Shown piece by piece: positions 1 to 8,122 of a stretch of DNA of 64,000 nucleotides (position 1 is its first letter; each line of letters starts with the position of its first letter). The notes under the pieces are model-generated. The model worked only from the letters and a program-made list of their open reading frames with translations. It was not told where the DNA came from and did no database searches. Origin of the DNA: Aromatoleum toluvorans (GTDB lineage: Bacteria > Pseudomonadota > Gammaproteobacteria > Burkholderiales > Rhodocyclaceae); NCBI RefSeq assembly GCF_012910905.1, contig NZ_WTVN01000017.1, positions 1 to 64,000 on the forward strand. Reading direction: 5' to 3'. The position numbers and the translations under genes were made by a program.

Positions 1-124
1 TTTGCCTTCGGCTTCCTCCAGATTCGCAGTTACCCGCGACACCCTTGCCGTTCGGCTAACTCTTCCCCTTGCCGGGCGAGTAGAGGACTTCCACCTCCAA
101 GTGAGTGCGCCCTGCCGGGCGCAC
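1..124 (-). mobile_element. 5' end of a bacterial group II intron, probably class C (cut by window edge)
   Basis: Read on the minus strand from position 124, the sequence opens with GTGCGCCCGGCAGGG, a group II intron 5' end (family consensus GUGYG). It continues with the domain I blocks GGAGGTGGAAGTCCTCTA, GTTAGCC, GGCAAGGGTGTC and GAATCTGGAGGAAGC in the order known from class C introns such as the Oceanobacillus one. The rest, including any reverse transcriptase/maturase gene, lies left of the window. The insertion point sits about 9 nt past a Rho-independent terminator stem, and class C introns characteristically insert after terminator hairpins. Class is inferred from motif order and target; the intron identity itself is secure. 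Confidence 0.88.
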
Positions 125-125
125 C

Positions 126-157
126 AAAAAAAAACGCAGTCCTCGCGGGACTGCGTT
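126..157 (-). terminator. Rho-independent terminator, target site of the group II intron
   Basis: A perfect 10-bp stem (AACGCAGTCC at 133-142 pairs with GGACTGCGTT at 148-157) has a 5-nt loop and, on the minus strand, runs into nine T. It would end a transcript entering from higher coordinates. No protein gene lies directly upstream on that strand, which suggests that the transcript is non-coding. Confidence 0.85.
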
Positions 158-273
158 AAATCCACACCAAAGGAGGAGGGTGGAGGAGACACCGGTTTGG
201 ATCACGAAGCTAAATCGATCCGACTGAGTGCCATTATCCAGAGCCGAATCCGACGTGGCAAGCACTTTTTGTG
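126..273 (-). ncRNA. candidate small RNA with two CUCCUCC motifs in one loop
   Basis: The minus strand holds a -10-like TATAGT at 285-280, so a start near 273 would give an RNA of about 148 nt ending at the terminator. Just before the terminator, 194-202 pairs with 160-168 (8 of 9 bp). This presents a 25-nt C/U-rich loop (169-193) with two copies of CUCCUCC, complementary to Shine-Dalgarno sequences. A small GCAC-AAAAA-GTGC hairpin lies near the 5' end. Loops of this type are known in trans-acting regulatory RNAs that block ribosome binding. No convincing reading frame lies in the interval. The 5' end is a guess; the terminator and loop are seen directly. Confidence 0.55.
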
Positions 274-302
274 CATCGCACTATAAATGTTTTGATCGAC
301 AG

Positions 303-317
303 ATAAGCATTGCTTAT
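303..317. promoter_or_regulatory. 15-bp palindrome, LysR-type T-N11-A operator candidate
   Basis: ATAAGCA-T-TGCTTAT is a perfect 7-bp inverted repeat with a 1-nt centre and fits the T-N11-A rule of LysR-family regulators. It overlaps the -35 region of the minus-strand small RNA promoter and lies in the AT-rich stretch between the small RNA and the OsmC gene. Which regulator binds is unknown; OxyR is a thought because of the OsmC neighbour, but the match to its consensus is only partial. Confidence 0.4.
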
Positions 318-331
318 TAAATTATAAATAA

Positions 332-345
332 TTGATGCATATCAA
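332..345. promoter_or_regulatory. perfect FNR/Anr box
   Basis: TTGAT-GCAT-ATCAA matches the FNR/Anr consensus TTGAT-N4-ATCAA exactly, in an AT-rich island of an otherwise GC-rich region. Toward the OsmC gene, a TATGCT hexamer at 366-371 would place the box near -40, close to the class II position. Toward the small RNA, the TATAGT -10 would place it near -65, close to but not at a class I position. The spacing does not decide between the two targets, and both may respond to oxygen limitation. Confidence 0.7.
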
Positions 346-528
346 GTTCTCCTCCTCCCCCGACATATGCTGCGGATGGCATCTGCCATGTGGAGCTCGC
401 TTTCGCGGACACATTGCTGCAACGCATCAGTAACTCCAGACTGCGCACCGGGCGCGGGCGGCCTTCCGGTAGAATCGCCCTCCGGTCGACCGATGGCGAC
501 CCCAATCCAGCCGACAACGGAGTCAATG

Positions 529-948
529 ATGGAATGCACGATCAAATGGGTCGACGGGATGACCTTTCTTGCCGAGACCGGCACCGGTCACGTCGTGGCG
601 ATGGACGGCGCACCCGAAGCGGGCGGGCGCAACCTGGCGCCGCGGCCGATGGAGATGATGCTGGCGGGTGCCGGCGGCTGCACGGCGTTCGATGTGGTGC
701 TGATCCTGCAGCGCGGTCGCCACGATGTGCGCAACTGCGAAGTGAAGCTCGTGGCGGAACGGGCCGAGACCGATCCCAAGGTGTTTACGCGCATTACCTT
801 CCACTTCACCGTGACCGGCAAGGGGCTGAAGCGTGAAATCGTGGAACGTGCGGTGCACCTGTCGGCGGAGAAGTATTGCTCCGCGTCGATCATGCTCGCC
901 AAGACGGCGGAGATGGTCCACGAAGTGAGGATCGTCGACGTGGAATAA
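529..948 (+). CDS. OsmC family protein, YhfA type
   Basis: This 139-aa cytoplasmic protein belongs to the OsmC/Ohr superfamily of thiol-dependent hydroperoxide reductases. The redox cysteine pair is visible as C51 (in GAGGCTAFD) and C117 (in EKYCSAS). Length and sequence follow E. coli YhfA along the whole chain (KWV-G-TFL, PMEM, SAEKYCS). YhfA itself has no proven substrate, so peroxide reduction is inferred from the fold. I chose the ATG at 529 because GGAG lies 6 nt upstream; the ATG at 526 is nearly equivalent. The FNR box 190 bp upstream suggests oxygen-responsive control. Confidence 0.88.
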   Translation: MECTIKWVDGMTFLAETGTGHVVAMDGAPEAGGRNLAPRPMEMMLAGAGGCTAFDVVLILQRGRHDVRNCEVKLVAERAETDPKVFTRITFHFTVTGKGLKREIVERAVHLSAEKYCSASIMLAKTAEMVHEVRIVDVE

Positions 949-970
949 GCGCCTCGGGGGATGCGCCGGA

Positions 971-994
971 CAGGGGGGGGCCGGCCGCCCCCTG
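971..994. terminator. GC hairpin between convergent OsmC gene and coq7
   Basis: CAGGGGG at 971-977 pairs with CCCCCTG at 988-994. A weak CCTTTG tail follows on the plus strand and there is no U-tract on the minus strand. It could act on both transcripts. Confidence 0.35.
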
Positions 995-1005
995 CCTTTG
1001 TCGGG

Positions 1006-1623
1006 TCAGACGCGGTACGCGGTGGTCGTCATGACCCGCGACATGAGCTTCATCGCGGCCTTGATGGGCGCAGGCAGTTCGTGGGCGCCCAGACCGATGG
1101 CGGTGTCGGCGTGGCGCGCTTCGTCGGTCTTCATCTGCGCGATGATTTCGCGGGACTTCTGATCTTCGGCGGGCAGGCGCTCGAGGTGCCCGCTCAGGTG
1201 CGCTTCGACCTGGCGCTCGGTTTCCGCGAGGAAGCCCAGGTTCCAGCGGTCTCCCAGTTTCCCCGCCAGCAGGCCGAGCGCGAAGGATCCGCCGTACCAG
1301 AGGGGATTCAGCAGACTCTTGCGCCCGCCCAGTTCGGCGATGCGCTGCTCGGTCCAGGCGAGATGTTCGGTTTCTTCGTTGGAGGCCTGCTGGAGTTCGC
1401 GCCGCACGCTGGCGTCCTGCGACATGATCGCCTGCCCCTGGTACAGGGCCTGGGCACAGATCTCGCCGCAGTGATTGACCCGCATCAGGCCTGCGACGTG
1501 TTCGCGCTGGCTGTCGCTCAGCGGGGCATCGGGCAGGTCGCCGCCGGGCACCGGCCGGACGGAACGTGCCGGGGCGAAGATCGTGCGCAGGGCCTTGTCG
1601 AATTCGACGATGAGCTGATCCAT
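1006..1623 (-). CDS. coq7: demethoxyubiquinone hydroxylase (2-polyprenyl-3-methyl-6-methoxy-1,4-benzoquinone monooxygenase)
   Basis: This 205-aa di-iron carboxylate enzyme performs the last ring hydroxylation of ubiquinone synthesis at the membrane. The iron ligands are all present: E54, E84 with H87 (ETEH), E136, and E168 with H171 (EARH), giving the two ExxH motifs of the family. Like other short bacterial Coq7 proteins it has no transmembrane helix, and the amphipathic middle (about 100-130) probably sits on the membrane. It starts at an ATG preceded by GAGGAA, 23 bp after the CNP1-like gene, so it is probably co-transcribed with it. An oxygen-using quinone enzyme beside a rubrerythrin set may be coincidental. 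Confidence 0.95.
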   Translation of the reverse strand: MDQLIVEFDKALRTIFAPARSVRPVPGGDLPDAPLSDSQREHVAGLMRVNHCGEICAQALYQGQAIMSQDASVRRELQQASNEETEHLAWTEQRIAELGGRKSLLNPLWYGGSFALGLLAGKLGDRWNLGFLAETERQVEAHLSGHLERLPAEDQKSREIIAQMKTDEARHADTAIGLGAHELPAPIKAAMKLMSRVMTTTAYRV

Positions 1624-1646
1624 GGTGGTTTCCTCGGTCGCCTGGC

Positions 1647-2189
1647 TTATTTGCCCGATTTCATGAAGGTGCTGGCTTCGCCGCGCAGGCGCCGCAGGAC
1701 TTCGTCGCGATCGCGCGGGGGCACGGGGCCGTCGCAGAAATGGTCTTCGGAGAGCGCCGCGCGGGGACGATTGTAGGTGTTGTCGACGATCGGCTTCCAG
1801 TCAGCGTCGCGCGCCGGCGACCAGTCGCCGCCGGAACGGCCGGTCGCGTACAGGCGCCAGGTGCCGCCAGCGCAGCGGATGCCCTCGTGTGTCACGTTCT
1901 TCGCGCCGCCCGGCGTGCGGATCACGAGCGTGTAGCGGACGACGCCGTCCTCGCCGACGACGATGCTGTCCTCGTCGATGAAGAAGTGGTTGGGCGACGC
2001 GCTGCTGACGAAGAATTCGCGCAAGGCGCCGTCGCGCGGGGCCGCCGGGAGCGTGTGGCCGCCCTCCTTCCAGTCCGGATCGGCATCGGTAAACAGGCCG
2101 GCAAACGCCGGGGCGGAAAAACACACGAGGGCCAGGAGGCCCCCGCGCAGGATGGGTTGCAGCGGCGTCAAGCTCGCAAGTCTCCACAC
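1647..2189 (-). CDS. CNP1-like family secreted protein
   Basis: A 180-aa protein with an N-terminal signal peptide (hydrophobic stretch at about 13-29, cleavage likely after AFA). The mature part matches what I know of the CNP1-like family (PF08750), proteobacterial envelope proteins of unknown function: it has the F-V-S-S-A-S-P-N segment, DEDSI, a single internal Cys in [13 protein letters not shown] and a second in DHFCDG. The two cysteines could form a periplasmic disulfide. The GTG start overlaps the end of the DUF3501 gene by 22 bp; an alternative TTG at 2171 overlaps its stop by 4 bp. Either way the two look translationally coupled. Confidence 0.75.
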   Translation of the reverse strand: MWRLASLTPLQPILRGGLLALVCFSAPAFAGLFTDADPDWKEGGHTLPAAPRDGALREFFVSSASPNHFFIDEDSIVVGEDGVVRYTLVIRTPGGAKNVTHEGIRCAGGTWRLYATGRSGGDWSPARDADWKPIVDNTYNRPRAALSEDHFCDGPVPPRDRDEVLRRLRGEASTFMKSGK

Positions 2190-2755
2190 AAGGATTGCCG
2201 GATCGCGTCCGGGACGGGCTCCACAACCGCCGTCATGGCAGGGTGATCGACTCCGATCGCGAGCGCGGCGCCTGCATGGAGGGCGCGGATCGCCGGGGGC
2301 GGAAGTTCGAAGCGGAGGAAGTGTACCGCGGACGTCTTTTCGTCATTGTCGCGTTCCAGGTCCTCGTCCGCAATCGCGAAGATCGGCTCGCAGCCCGCGA
2401 CGCGAACCCAGACGTGCTTCTCGATGCCGATCAGGCGGGTGAGCCAGAGCCGTCGTTCGGCCTCCACCGGGAATTCGAGCATCATCGTCGCCTTCCAGTT
2501 GCTGCCGTCGGGCACGAGCGGGCTGTACGCGTCGAGCTCGTCCTGGATGCCCTCCTCCTCGAAGGTGCGTTCGATGCGCAGCATCTCCTGGATCTGGTAG
2601 CGGATCGTCAATTCGTCCTCGAACACCAGCATGATGTGCTCGCCCAGATGCAGCGTGCGCTCCTTCTTGTGCGCGATGACACGGCTGCGGAAGGCCGCGC
2701 GCTGGCGGGCGTAGGCTTCGAGGCTCAGGAGGCTGTCGCGGGAGATGGCGTTCAT
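2168..2755 (-). CDS. DUF3501 family protein
   Basis: A 195-aa soluble protein without signal peptide. It begins like other DUF3501 members (I-S-R-D-S-L-L-S-L-E, then the R-Q-R-A-A-F-R block and a H-L-G-E-H segment) and carries the conserved LTIRYQIQEMLRIER helix near residue 50. Function is unknown. The family is found next to rubrerythrin and a CCG-type Fe-S protein, as here, only 12 bp after the Fe-S gene. This suggests a third subunit or assembly factor of one redox unit; that role is inference from context. Confidence 0.8.
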   Translation of the reverse strand: MNAISRDSLLSLEAYARQRAAFRSRVIAHKKERTLHLGEHIMLVFEDELTIRYQIQEMLRIERTFEEEGIQDELDAYSPLVPDGSNWKATMMLEFPVEAERRLWLTRLIGIEKHVWVRVAGCEPIFAIADEDLERDNDEKTSAVHFLRFELPPPAIRALHAGAALAIGVDHPAMTAVVEPVPDAIRQSLCGDLRA

Positions 2756-2767
2756 CGTGTCTTCACC

Positions 2768-4108
2768 TCACAGTCCGTATGCCCTGCGCAGCAGGGTCAG
2801 GGGATGCGCCTTTTCGGCCTTCAGATCGGTGCCGCCGTCACGGATGCCCTGCTGGATGTGGCGGCCGGCGATGGGGCAGTCGGAGCTGATGAAATCCGGC
2901 CCGGCCTGCGCCATCTGGCGGAACACGGGGCGCCCGATCTTCATCGACTGTTCGAAGAATTCCTCCTTGACGCCCCAGGTGCCGTCGTGGCCCGCGCAAC
3001 GCTCGACCGTGGTGACCTCGGTGCCGGGCACCAGCTGGAGGGTCTCGCGCGTCTTCTGGCCGATGTTCTGGACGCGGCCGTGGCAGGGGATGTGATACGC
3101 GACCTTGCCCAGCGCCTGCTTGAAGTCGGTTTTCAGCAGGCCGTCGCGATGGCGCAGCATGAAGTATTCGAAGGGGTCGAACATCGCCTCCGCCACGGCG
3201 AGGACGTCCGCATCGTCCGGGAACATGAGGGGCAGCTCCTGCTTGAACATCAGGGCGCAGGATGGCACGGCGGCGAGGAGCGCGTAGCCGTCGCGGGCGA
3301 GCTTGGCGAGCGGCGGGATGTTCACGTCCTTCAGGCGGCGCACGCCCTCGAGGTCGCCCAGCTCGAGCTTGGGCATGCCGCAACAGGCTTCCCGGTGCGC
3401 GAGGACGACGGGGATCTCGTTGTGCGCGAGCACCGCGACGAGATCGTGGCCGATGCCCGGTTCGTTGTAGTTGATGTAGCAGGTCGAGAAGATCGCGACC
3501 TTGCCCGGCGCGCGCTCGCCGTCGCGCACCGGCCAGTCGGCGCGGGCGTCGGCCGAGCCGCGGAATTTGGCCGGGGCGTAGGGCGGGAGTTCGCGCCGCT
3601 TGTCGACGCCGAGCACGGACTGCAGCACGGTTCGGGCTGCGGGGTTGCGATTCGCGGCGTTGACGGTCTGGGCGACGACGGGAATCGCGGCTAGCTTGCC
3701 GAGCGCGTCCGTGCTCGTCAGCACCTTGTCACGCAGGCGCACCTCCCCCTTGCGGAACTTGACGGCCTTGGCGCGCAGCATCAGGTGCGGAAAGTCGACG
3801 TTCCACGGGTGGGGCGGCACATAGGGACACTTCGTCATGAAGCACAGGTCGCACAGGTAGCACTGGTCGACGACCTTGACGAAATCTTTCCTGGCGACGC
3901 CGTCGAGCTCGCCCGTGCTGCCTTCGTCGACGAGATCGAACAGCGTCGGGAAGGCGTTGCACAGGTTCACGCAGCGCCGGCAGCCGTGACAGATGTCGAA
4001 GACGCGTTCGAGTTCGTGCTCGAGCGCCGCTTCGTCATAGTAATCGGCCTTCTGCCACGCGATCGGGTGACGCGTGGGGGCTTCGAGGCTGCCTTCACGC
4101 TTGGACAT
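2768..4108 (-). CDS. (Fe-S)-binding protein with two CCG domains (GlpC/heterodisulfide-reductase-like)
   Basis: This 446-aa cytoplasmic redox protein has two [4Fe-4S] motifs near the N terminus (CHGCRRCVNLC at about 40-50 and CYLCDLCFMTKC at about 83-94). Two cysteine-rich CCG-type segments follow (ACCGMPK near 244 and ERCAGHDG near 370, with partner Cys in STCYINY and IPCHGRV). The layout matches GlpC and HdrB-like electron carriers that pass electrons from flavin or quinone partners. No membrane helix is seen. The ATG follows GGGAGG at good spacing. Between rubrerythrin and DUF3501 it may deliver electrons to the rubrerythrin, which lacks its own rubredoxin domain. Confidence 0.88.
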   Translation of the reverse strand: MSKREGSLEAPTRHPIAWQKADYYDEAALEHELERVFDICHGCRRCVNLCNAFPTLFDLVDEGSTGELDGVARKDFVKVVDQCYLCDLCFMTKCPYVPPHPWNVDFPHLMLRAKAVKFRKGEVRLRDKVLTSTDALGKLAAIPVVAQTVNAANRNPAARTVLQSVLGVDKRRELPPYAPAKFRGSADARADWPVRDGERAPGKVAIFSTCYINYNEPGIGHDLVAVLAHNEIPVVLAHREACCGMPKLELGDLEGVRRLKDVNIPPLAKLARDGYALLAAVPSCALMFKQELPLMFPDDADVLAVAEAMFDPFEYFMLRHRDGLLKTDFKQALGKVAYHIPCHGRVQNIGQKTRETLQLVPGTEVTTVERCAGHDGTWGVKEEFFEQSMKIGRPVFRQMAQAGPDFISSDCPIAGRHIQQGIRDGGTDLKAEKAHPLTLLRRAYGL

Positions 4109-4210
4109 GCGACCTCCCGTTTCGCGCGCACCAGCCGGCGCGCGCGATACCCAGTGCAGCGTTCCGGGCGGCCGCTACGGCCGCCCACGGCCGAGAGAGG
4201 CGAAGCCCGT

Positions 4211-4630
4211 TCAGTCCTGCAGGGCGTCCAGGGCCTTCTGGAAGCGATTGGCGTGCGAGCGCTCGGCCTTCGCGAGCGTCTGGAACCAGTCGGCGATTTC
4301 GTCGAAACCTTCTTCGCGCGCGACTTTCGACATCCCCGGGTACATGTCGGTGTACTCGTGCGTCTCACCGGCGATGGCGGCGCCGAGGTTGGCCCGCGTG
4401 GCACCGAACGGCAGGCCGGTGGCGGGGTCGCCACAGGCTTCGAGATATTCCAGGTGGCCGTGCGCGTGGCCGGTTTCGCCTTCCGCAGTCGAGCGGAACA
4501 CGGCGGCGACGTCGTTCTGCCCTTCCACGTCGGCCTTCGCGGCGAAGTAGAGATAACGGCGGTTGGCTTGCGATTCGCCGGCAAATGCGGCTTTCAGGTT
4601 CGCTTCGGTCTTGGATCCTTTCAGTTCCAT
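4211..4630 (-). CDS. rubrerythrin family protein without rubredoxin domain
   Basis: A 139-aa ferritin-like di-iron protein, probably a cytoplasmic hydrogen peroxide reductase. The ligand set is visible: E19, E52 with H55 (ETGH), E89 and E92, and E123 with H126 (ERSH). Classical rubrerythrins are about 190 aa and end in a CxxC rubredoxin domain, which is absent here as in sulerythrin-type short forms, so an outside electron donor is needed. The start is preceded by GAGGAG. It is the first gene of the set; about 100 bp containing a GC-rich palindrome (GCGGCCGCTACGGCCGC region) separate it from the Fe-S gene. Confidence 0.9.
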   Translation of the reverse strand: MELKGSKTEANLKAAFAGESQANRRYLYFAAKADVEGQNDVAAVFRSTAEGETGHAHGHLEYLEACGDPATGLPFGATRANLGAAIAGETHEYTDMYPGMSKVAREEGFDEIADWFQTLAKAERSHANRFQKALDALQD

Positions 4631-4772
4631 TGTCGTCTCCTCGTTCAGGGTGGCGAAGATACGCCCCGGTCGTCAGCCGGGGATGTCCTAAGCCTAGAAG
4701 CCGCGGACAGCGAGCGAAAATTGAATGCGCCTATGTTTTCGATCGCCCCCGGCTATCGGCTGGCGCGGCGCT

Positions 4773-5366
4773 TCACGCGGCGATCGCGGCTTCGATCTCG
4801 GCGAAGGTGCGTGCGATCTCGGTGGTCATCGGCTGCGGCTCGCCGAGCTGGCGCGCAATCTGCGAGGCGGAGAAGATGCCCCGGATCAGGCCGCGCCCGC
4901 CCTCCTCGCGCTCCAGCACCAGCGCATGCTGCCGGCCGGAACGGCGCAGTGTCGCGACGATATGGCCGACATCCGCGCGCATCACTTCGCCCAACTCCAC
5001 GGCCTCGGTCTTGTCGAGCGGCGTCATGACGTTGTCGACAACCAGTTCACCGAGGGGCACGCCACGTTCGCGCGCGGTATGCACCGGGCGCTCACCAAGC
5101 AGGTCGGCGACGCTGAGGACGCCGCGCACGAGGTGGCGTGCATCCGTCACCAGGAGCAGCCGGACCCCGCGCAGCAACATCGCGCGATTCGCGTCGGCGA
5201 GCAGTGTTTCGCCGGAAATCGTCGCCGCCGGCACACGGGTGAAATCCGTCATGACCTCGACGGCCGGTGAGGCCGGCGACACCCTGCGGCTCTCGTCGGT
5301 TCTGGCGACTTCGCAATGCAGGCCGGCGAGCCGGGCTTGCGGGAGCGGTTCGAATTCCCGGTTCAT
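4773..5366 (-). CDS. CBS-domain pair protein
   Basis: A 197-aa soluble protein. Two CBS domains follow an unstructured N terminus of about 35 aa: the first at about 38-100 (VMTDFTRVPAATISGETLL, ending HLVRGVLSVADLLG) and the second at about 110-180 (VMTPLDKTEAV, ending LIRGIFSASQIARQLG). CBS pairs bind adenosyl ligands such as AMP, ATP or SAM and act as energy sensors. No catalytic domain is fused, so the partner is unknown. I chose the ATG at 5366 because GGGAGG lies 5 nt upstream; the frame stays open further upstream but lacks a better start. Confidence 0.82.
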   Translation of the reverse strand: MNREFEPLPQARLAGLHCEVARTDESRRVSPASPAVEVMTDFTRVPAATISGETLLADANRAMLLRGVRLLLVTDARHLVRGVLSVADLLGERPVHTARERGVPLGELVVDNVMTPLDKTEAVELGEVMRADVGHIVATLRRSGRQHALVLEREEGGRGLIRGIFSASQIARQLGEPQPMTTEIARTFAEIEAAIAA

Positions 5367-5557
5367 GGGCACCTCCCAGTGGAGACAATCGCGTGGAGGG
5401 GCGCGTGTCCGGCTTGCGGACTTCGCGTCGGCACCCGTGCCGCGCCCCGCATGCGGCGCAGTCGTGCACCGCAGCCGGCCTATAGCCGGCATAGGGCTTT
5501 TGACCTCCTGCCCTGGCAGCGGTTCAGTGGCCACCGCGAGTCCGATTCGACGTGCAC

Positions 5558-5607
5558 AAAAAAACACCGCCGCAACGTAGCCGAACTTTGCGGATACGTT
5601 GCGGCGG
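5558..5607 (-). terminator. Rho-independent terminator of rppH
   Basis: A perfect 13-bp stem (5567-5579 with 5595-5607, core CCGCCGCAACGTA) is followed on the minus strand by seven T at 5564-5558. It lies 15 bp past the rppH stop. The 190 bp between it and the CBS gene hold no other gene that I can see. Confidence 0.88.
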
Positions 5608-5621
5608 CGTCGGTGCCACGG

Positions 5622-6152
5622 TCAGGATTCGCGCTCCTGCGCCGCGGCCCGGTAGGCTTCGGGCAGGTCGCCGGGGCGGACCCGGAACAGATTTTTCGAC
5701 AGCTCCAGCAGTGCCTGCTGATACACCTGCCGCTTGAACTCTATGACAGCGTCCAGCGGCACCCAATACTCACTCCAGCGCCAGGCATCGAACTCCGGAT
5801 GATTGCTGGCTCGCAGGCAGACGTCGGAATCACGCCCCACCAGCCGCAGGAGAAACCAGATCTGTTTCTGACCGCGATAGGTGTTGCGCCATTCCCTCCT
5901 TATCCAGTGTTTCGGAACGTCATACCTCAACCAGCCGCGCGTGCGGCCAAGAATCTTCACATGCTCGGGGCGCAGACCCACCTCTTCGAAGAGTTCCCGG
6001 AACATCGCCTGCTCGGGGGATTCCCCGTGCTTGATGCCCCCCTGCGGAAACTGCCAGGAATGTTCGCGAATCCGTTTGCCCCAGAACACCTCGTTGCGCG
6101 CGTTGACCAGAACGATGCCGACGTTCGGGCGATAGCCTTCACGGTCGAGCAT
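5622..6152 (-). CDS. rppH: RNA pyrophosphohydrolase
   Basis: A 176-aa Nudix enzyme that removes pyrophosphate from the 5' end of mRNAs and so triggers RNase E decay. The Nudix box runs from G38 to about 60 ([17 protein letters not shown] followed by FEEVG), with the metal-binding glutamates E53, E56 and E57 at the E. coli positions. It starts [12 protein letters not shown], as most RppH proteins do. The ATG at 6152 has AAGG 8 nt upstream; a TTG two codons earlier is less likely. It is divergent from proS across a 221-bp gap. Confidence 0.95.
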   Translation of the reverse strand: MLDREGYRPNVGIVLVNARNEVFWGKRIREHSWQFPQGGIKHGESPEQAMFRELFEEVGLRPEHVKILGRTRGWLRYDVPKHWIRREWRNTYRGQKQIWFLLRLVGRDSDVCLRASNHPEFDAWRWSEYWVPLDAVIEFKRQVYQQALLELSKNLFRVRPGDLPEAYRAAAQERES

Positions 6153-6373
6153 GATCAAACCTTCAATAATTCATGAGAGTTGTCACGATTTTTTCACACT
6201 TACCCTGCATTGGAAAGGAGCGGCCTGTGCCATGTTCCCGCACCGGCGGCGCTTTTTTCCGCGTTGACGCCCGGGAATGCACGGGTACTGCAGCGACCGC
6301 AAGGCGAATACCCGACCGGCACGCGACCGGATAGAATTTGTGGTTTGCCCAACCGACCATCCCGGACTCAAGA

Positions 6374-8122
6374 ATGCGTGCCAGCCAGTATTTCATCTCC
6401 ACCCTGAAGGAAGCCCCCTCGGACGCCGAAATCGTCAGCCAGAAGCTGATGCTGCGCGCCGGCTTCATCCGCAAGGTCGCCGCCGGCATCTACAGCTACC
6501 TGCCGATCGGCCTGCGGGTGATCCGCAAGGTCGAGAACATCGTGCGCGAGGAAATGAACCGCGCCGGCGCGCTCGAGCTGACGATGCCGATGGTGCAGCC
6601 CGCCGAGCTGTGGGCCGAAACCGGCCGCTGGGAGAAGATGGGCGAGGAGATGCTGCGCTTCAAGGATCGCCACGAGCGCGACTTTGCGCTGCAGCCGACC
6701 TCGGAAGAAGTCGTCACCGACATCGCGCGCCAGGAGCTGAAGAGCTACCGCCAGCTGCCGAAGAACTTCTACCAGATCCAGACCAAGTTCCGCGACGAGC
6801 GCCGGCCGCGCTTCGGCGTGATGCGCGGGCGCGAGTTCACGATGAAGGACGCGTATTCCTTCGACCGTGACGTCGACGCCGCCGGCCGCAGCTACGACGC
6901 GATGTACGCCGCCTACTGCCGCATCTTCGACCGCCTGGGCCTGACCTACCGCGCGGTGGCCGCGGACACCGGCGCGATCGGCGGCGACCGCTCGCACGAG
7001 TTCCAGGTGATCGCCGACACCGGCGAGGACGCGATCGTGTATTGCCCGGATTCCGATTACGCCGCGAACATCGAACTCGCCGAGGCGCTGCCGCTGCTCG
7101 CGTCGCGCGCGGCACCCACCAAGGCGCTCGAAAAGACCTCGACGCCGGGCAAGGAGACCTGCAAGGCCGTCGCCGAACTGCTCGGCGTGCCGCTCGAGAC
7201 GAACGTCAAGTCGCTGGTGCTTGCGACTGATGACGTCGATGAAAAGGGCCAGCCCGCAGGTGTCACCGTGTGGCTGCTGCTCGTGCGCGCCGATCACGAA
7301 CTGAACGAAGTGAAGGCGAGCAAGATCGACGGCCTGAAGGCGGGCTTCCGCTTCGCGACCGAAGCCGAGATCGACGAGCATTTCGGCTGCAAGCCGGGCT
7401 ACCTCGGCCCGATCGGCCTGAAGAAGCCGGTGAAGATCATCGCGGACCGCACCGTCGCCAATATGGCGGACTTCATCTGCGGCGCGAACGAAGAGGATTA
7501 TCACTTCACCGGCGCGAACTGGGGCCGTGACCTGCCCGAGCCGGATCTCGTCGCGGACCTGCGCAACGTCATCGAAGGCGATGCGAGCCCGGACGGCAAG
7601 GGGCGGCTCGCAATCCAGCGCGGCATCGAGGTCGGCCACGTGTTCTACCTCGGCACGAAGTACTCGAAGTCGATGAACGCGACCTTCCTCGATGTCGATG
7701 GCAAGCCCAAGCACTTCGAGATGGGCTGCTACGGCATCGGCGTGACCCGCATCCTCGGCGCCGCGATCGAGCAGAACAACGACGCGCGCGGCATCATCTG
7801 GCCGGATGCGCTCGCGCCCTTCCGCATCGTCGTGTGCCCGGTGGGCTGGGGCAAGTCGGAGGCAGTGCGCAACGAGGCGCTGAAGCTCTACGAGGGCCTG
7901 ATCGCCGCCGGCGTCGATACGATCCTCGACGACCGCGACGAGCGCCCCGGCGTGATGCTCGCCGACTGGGAGCTGATCGGCGTGCCGCATCGCGTCGTGA
8001 TCGGCGACCGCGGCCTGAAGGAAGGCGTGGCCGAATACCAGGGCCGGCGCGACGCCGAGGCGACGAAGGTCGCGATCGCCGATCTCGCCGGTTTCGTTGC
8101 CGCGAAGATGCGGGGCGAATGA
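6374..8122 (+). CDS. proS: prolyl-tRNA synthetase
   Basis: A 582-aa class II aminoacyl-tRNA synthetase of the long bacterial type. Motif 2 is seen near residue 145-157 ([17 protein letters not shown]). A large insertion between motifs 2 and 3 (about 225-410) corresponds to the editing domain that clears mischarged Ala-tRNA(Pro). Motif 3 lies near 450 ([17 protein letters not shown]), and the anticodon-binding domain fills the last 110 residues. I chose the ATG at 6374 ([19 protein letters not shown]), the conserved N terminus. A TAGAAT -10-like hexamer lies at about 6332-6337. The stop overlaps the next start (ATGA). Confidence 0.97.
   Translation: MRASQYFISTLKEAPSDAEIVSQKLMLRAGFIRKVAAGIYSYLPIGLRVIRKVENIVREEMNRAGALELTMPMVQPAELWAETGRWEKMGEEMLRFKDRHERDFALQPTSEEVVTDIARQELKSYRQLPKNFYQIQTKFRDERRPRFGVMRGREFTMKDAYSFDRDVDAAGRSYDAMYAAYCRIFDRLGLTYRAVAADTGAIGGDRSHEFQVIADTGEDAIVYCPDSDYAANIELAEALPLLASRAAPTKALEKTSTPGKETCKAVAELLGVPLETNVKSLVLATDDVDEKGQPAGVTVWLLLVRADHELNEVKASKIDGLKAGFRFATEAEIDEHFGCKPGYLGPIGLKKPVKIIADRTVANMADFICGANEEDYHFTGANWGRDLPEPDLVADLRNVIEGDASPDGKGRLAIQRGIEVGHVFYLGTKYSKSMNATFLDVDGKPKHFEMGCYGIGVTRILGAAIEQNNDARGIIWPDALAPFRIVVCPVGWGKSEAVRNEALKLYEGLIAAGVDTILDDRDERPGVMLADWELIGVPHRVVIGDRGLKEGVAEYQGRRDAEATKVAIADLAGFVAAKMRGE

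Noticed and set aside
367-528. N-terminal extension of the OsmC/YhfA protein
   Set aside because: The frame is open, but the extra 54 residues have no homology to the family, and GGAG points to the ATG at 529.
2195-3694. Long open frame on the plus strand opposite the Fe-S protein and DUF3501 genes
   Set aside because: It is antisense to well-supported genes, its product is low-complexity (Asp/Val/Leu/Arg-rich) without domains, and such frames are expected in GC-rich DNA.
4631-4772. Regulatory hairpin (CCCCGG/CCGGGG near 4663-4681) upstream of rubrerythrin
   Set aside because: Only a 6-bp stem in the leader region; no family or terminator features, so not annotated separately.
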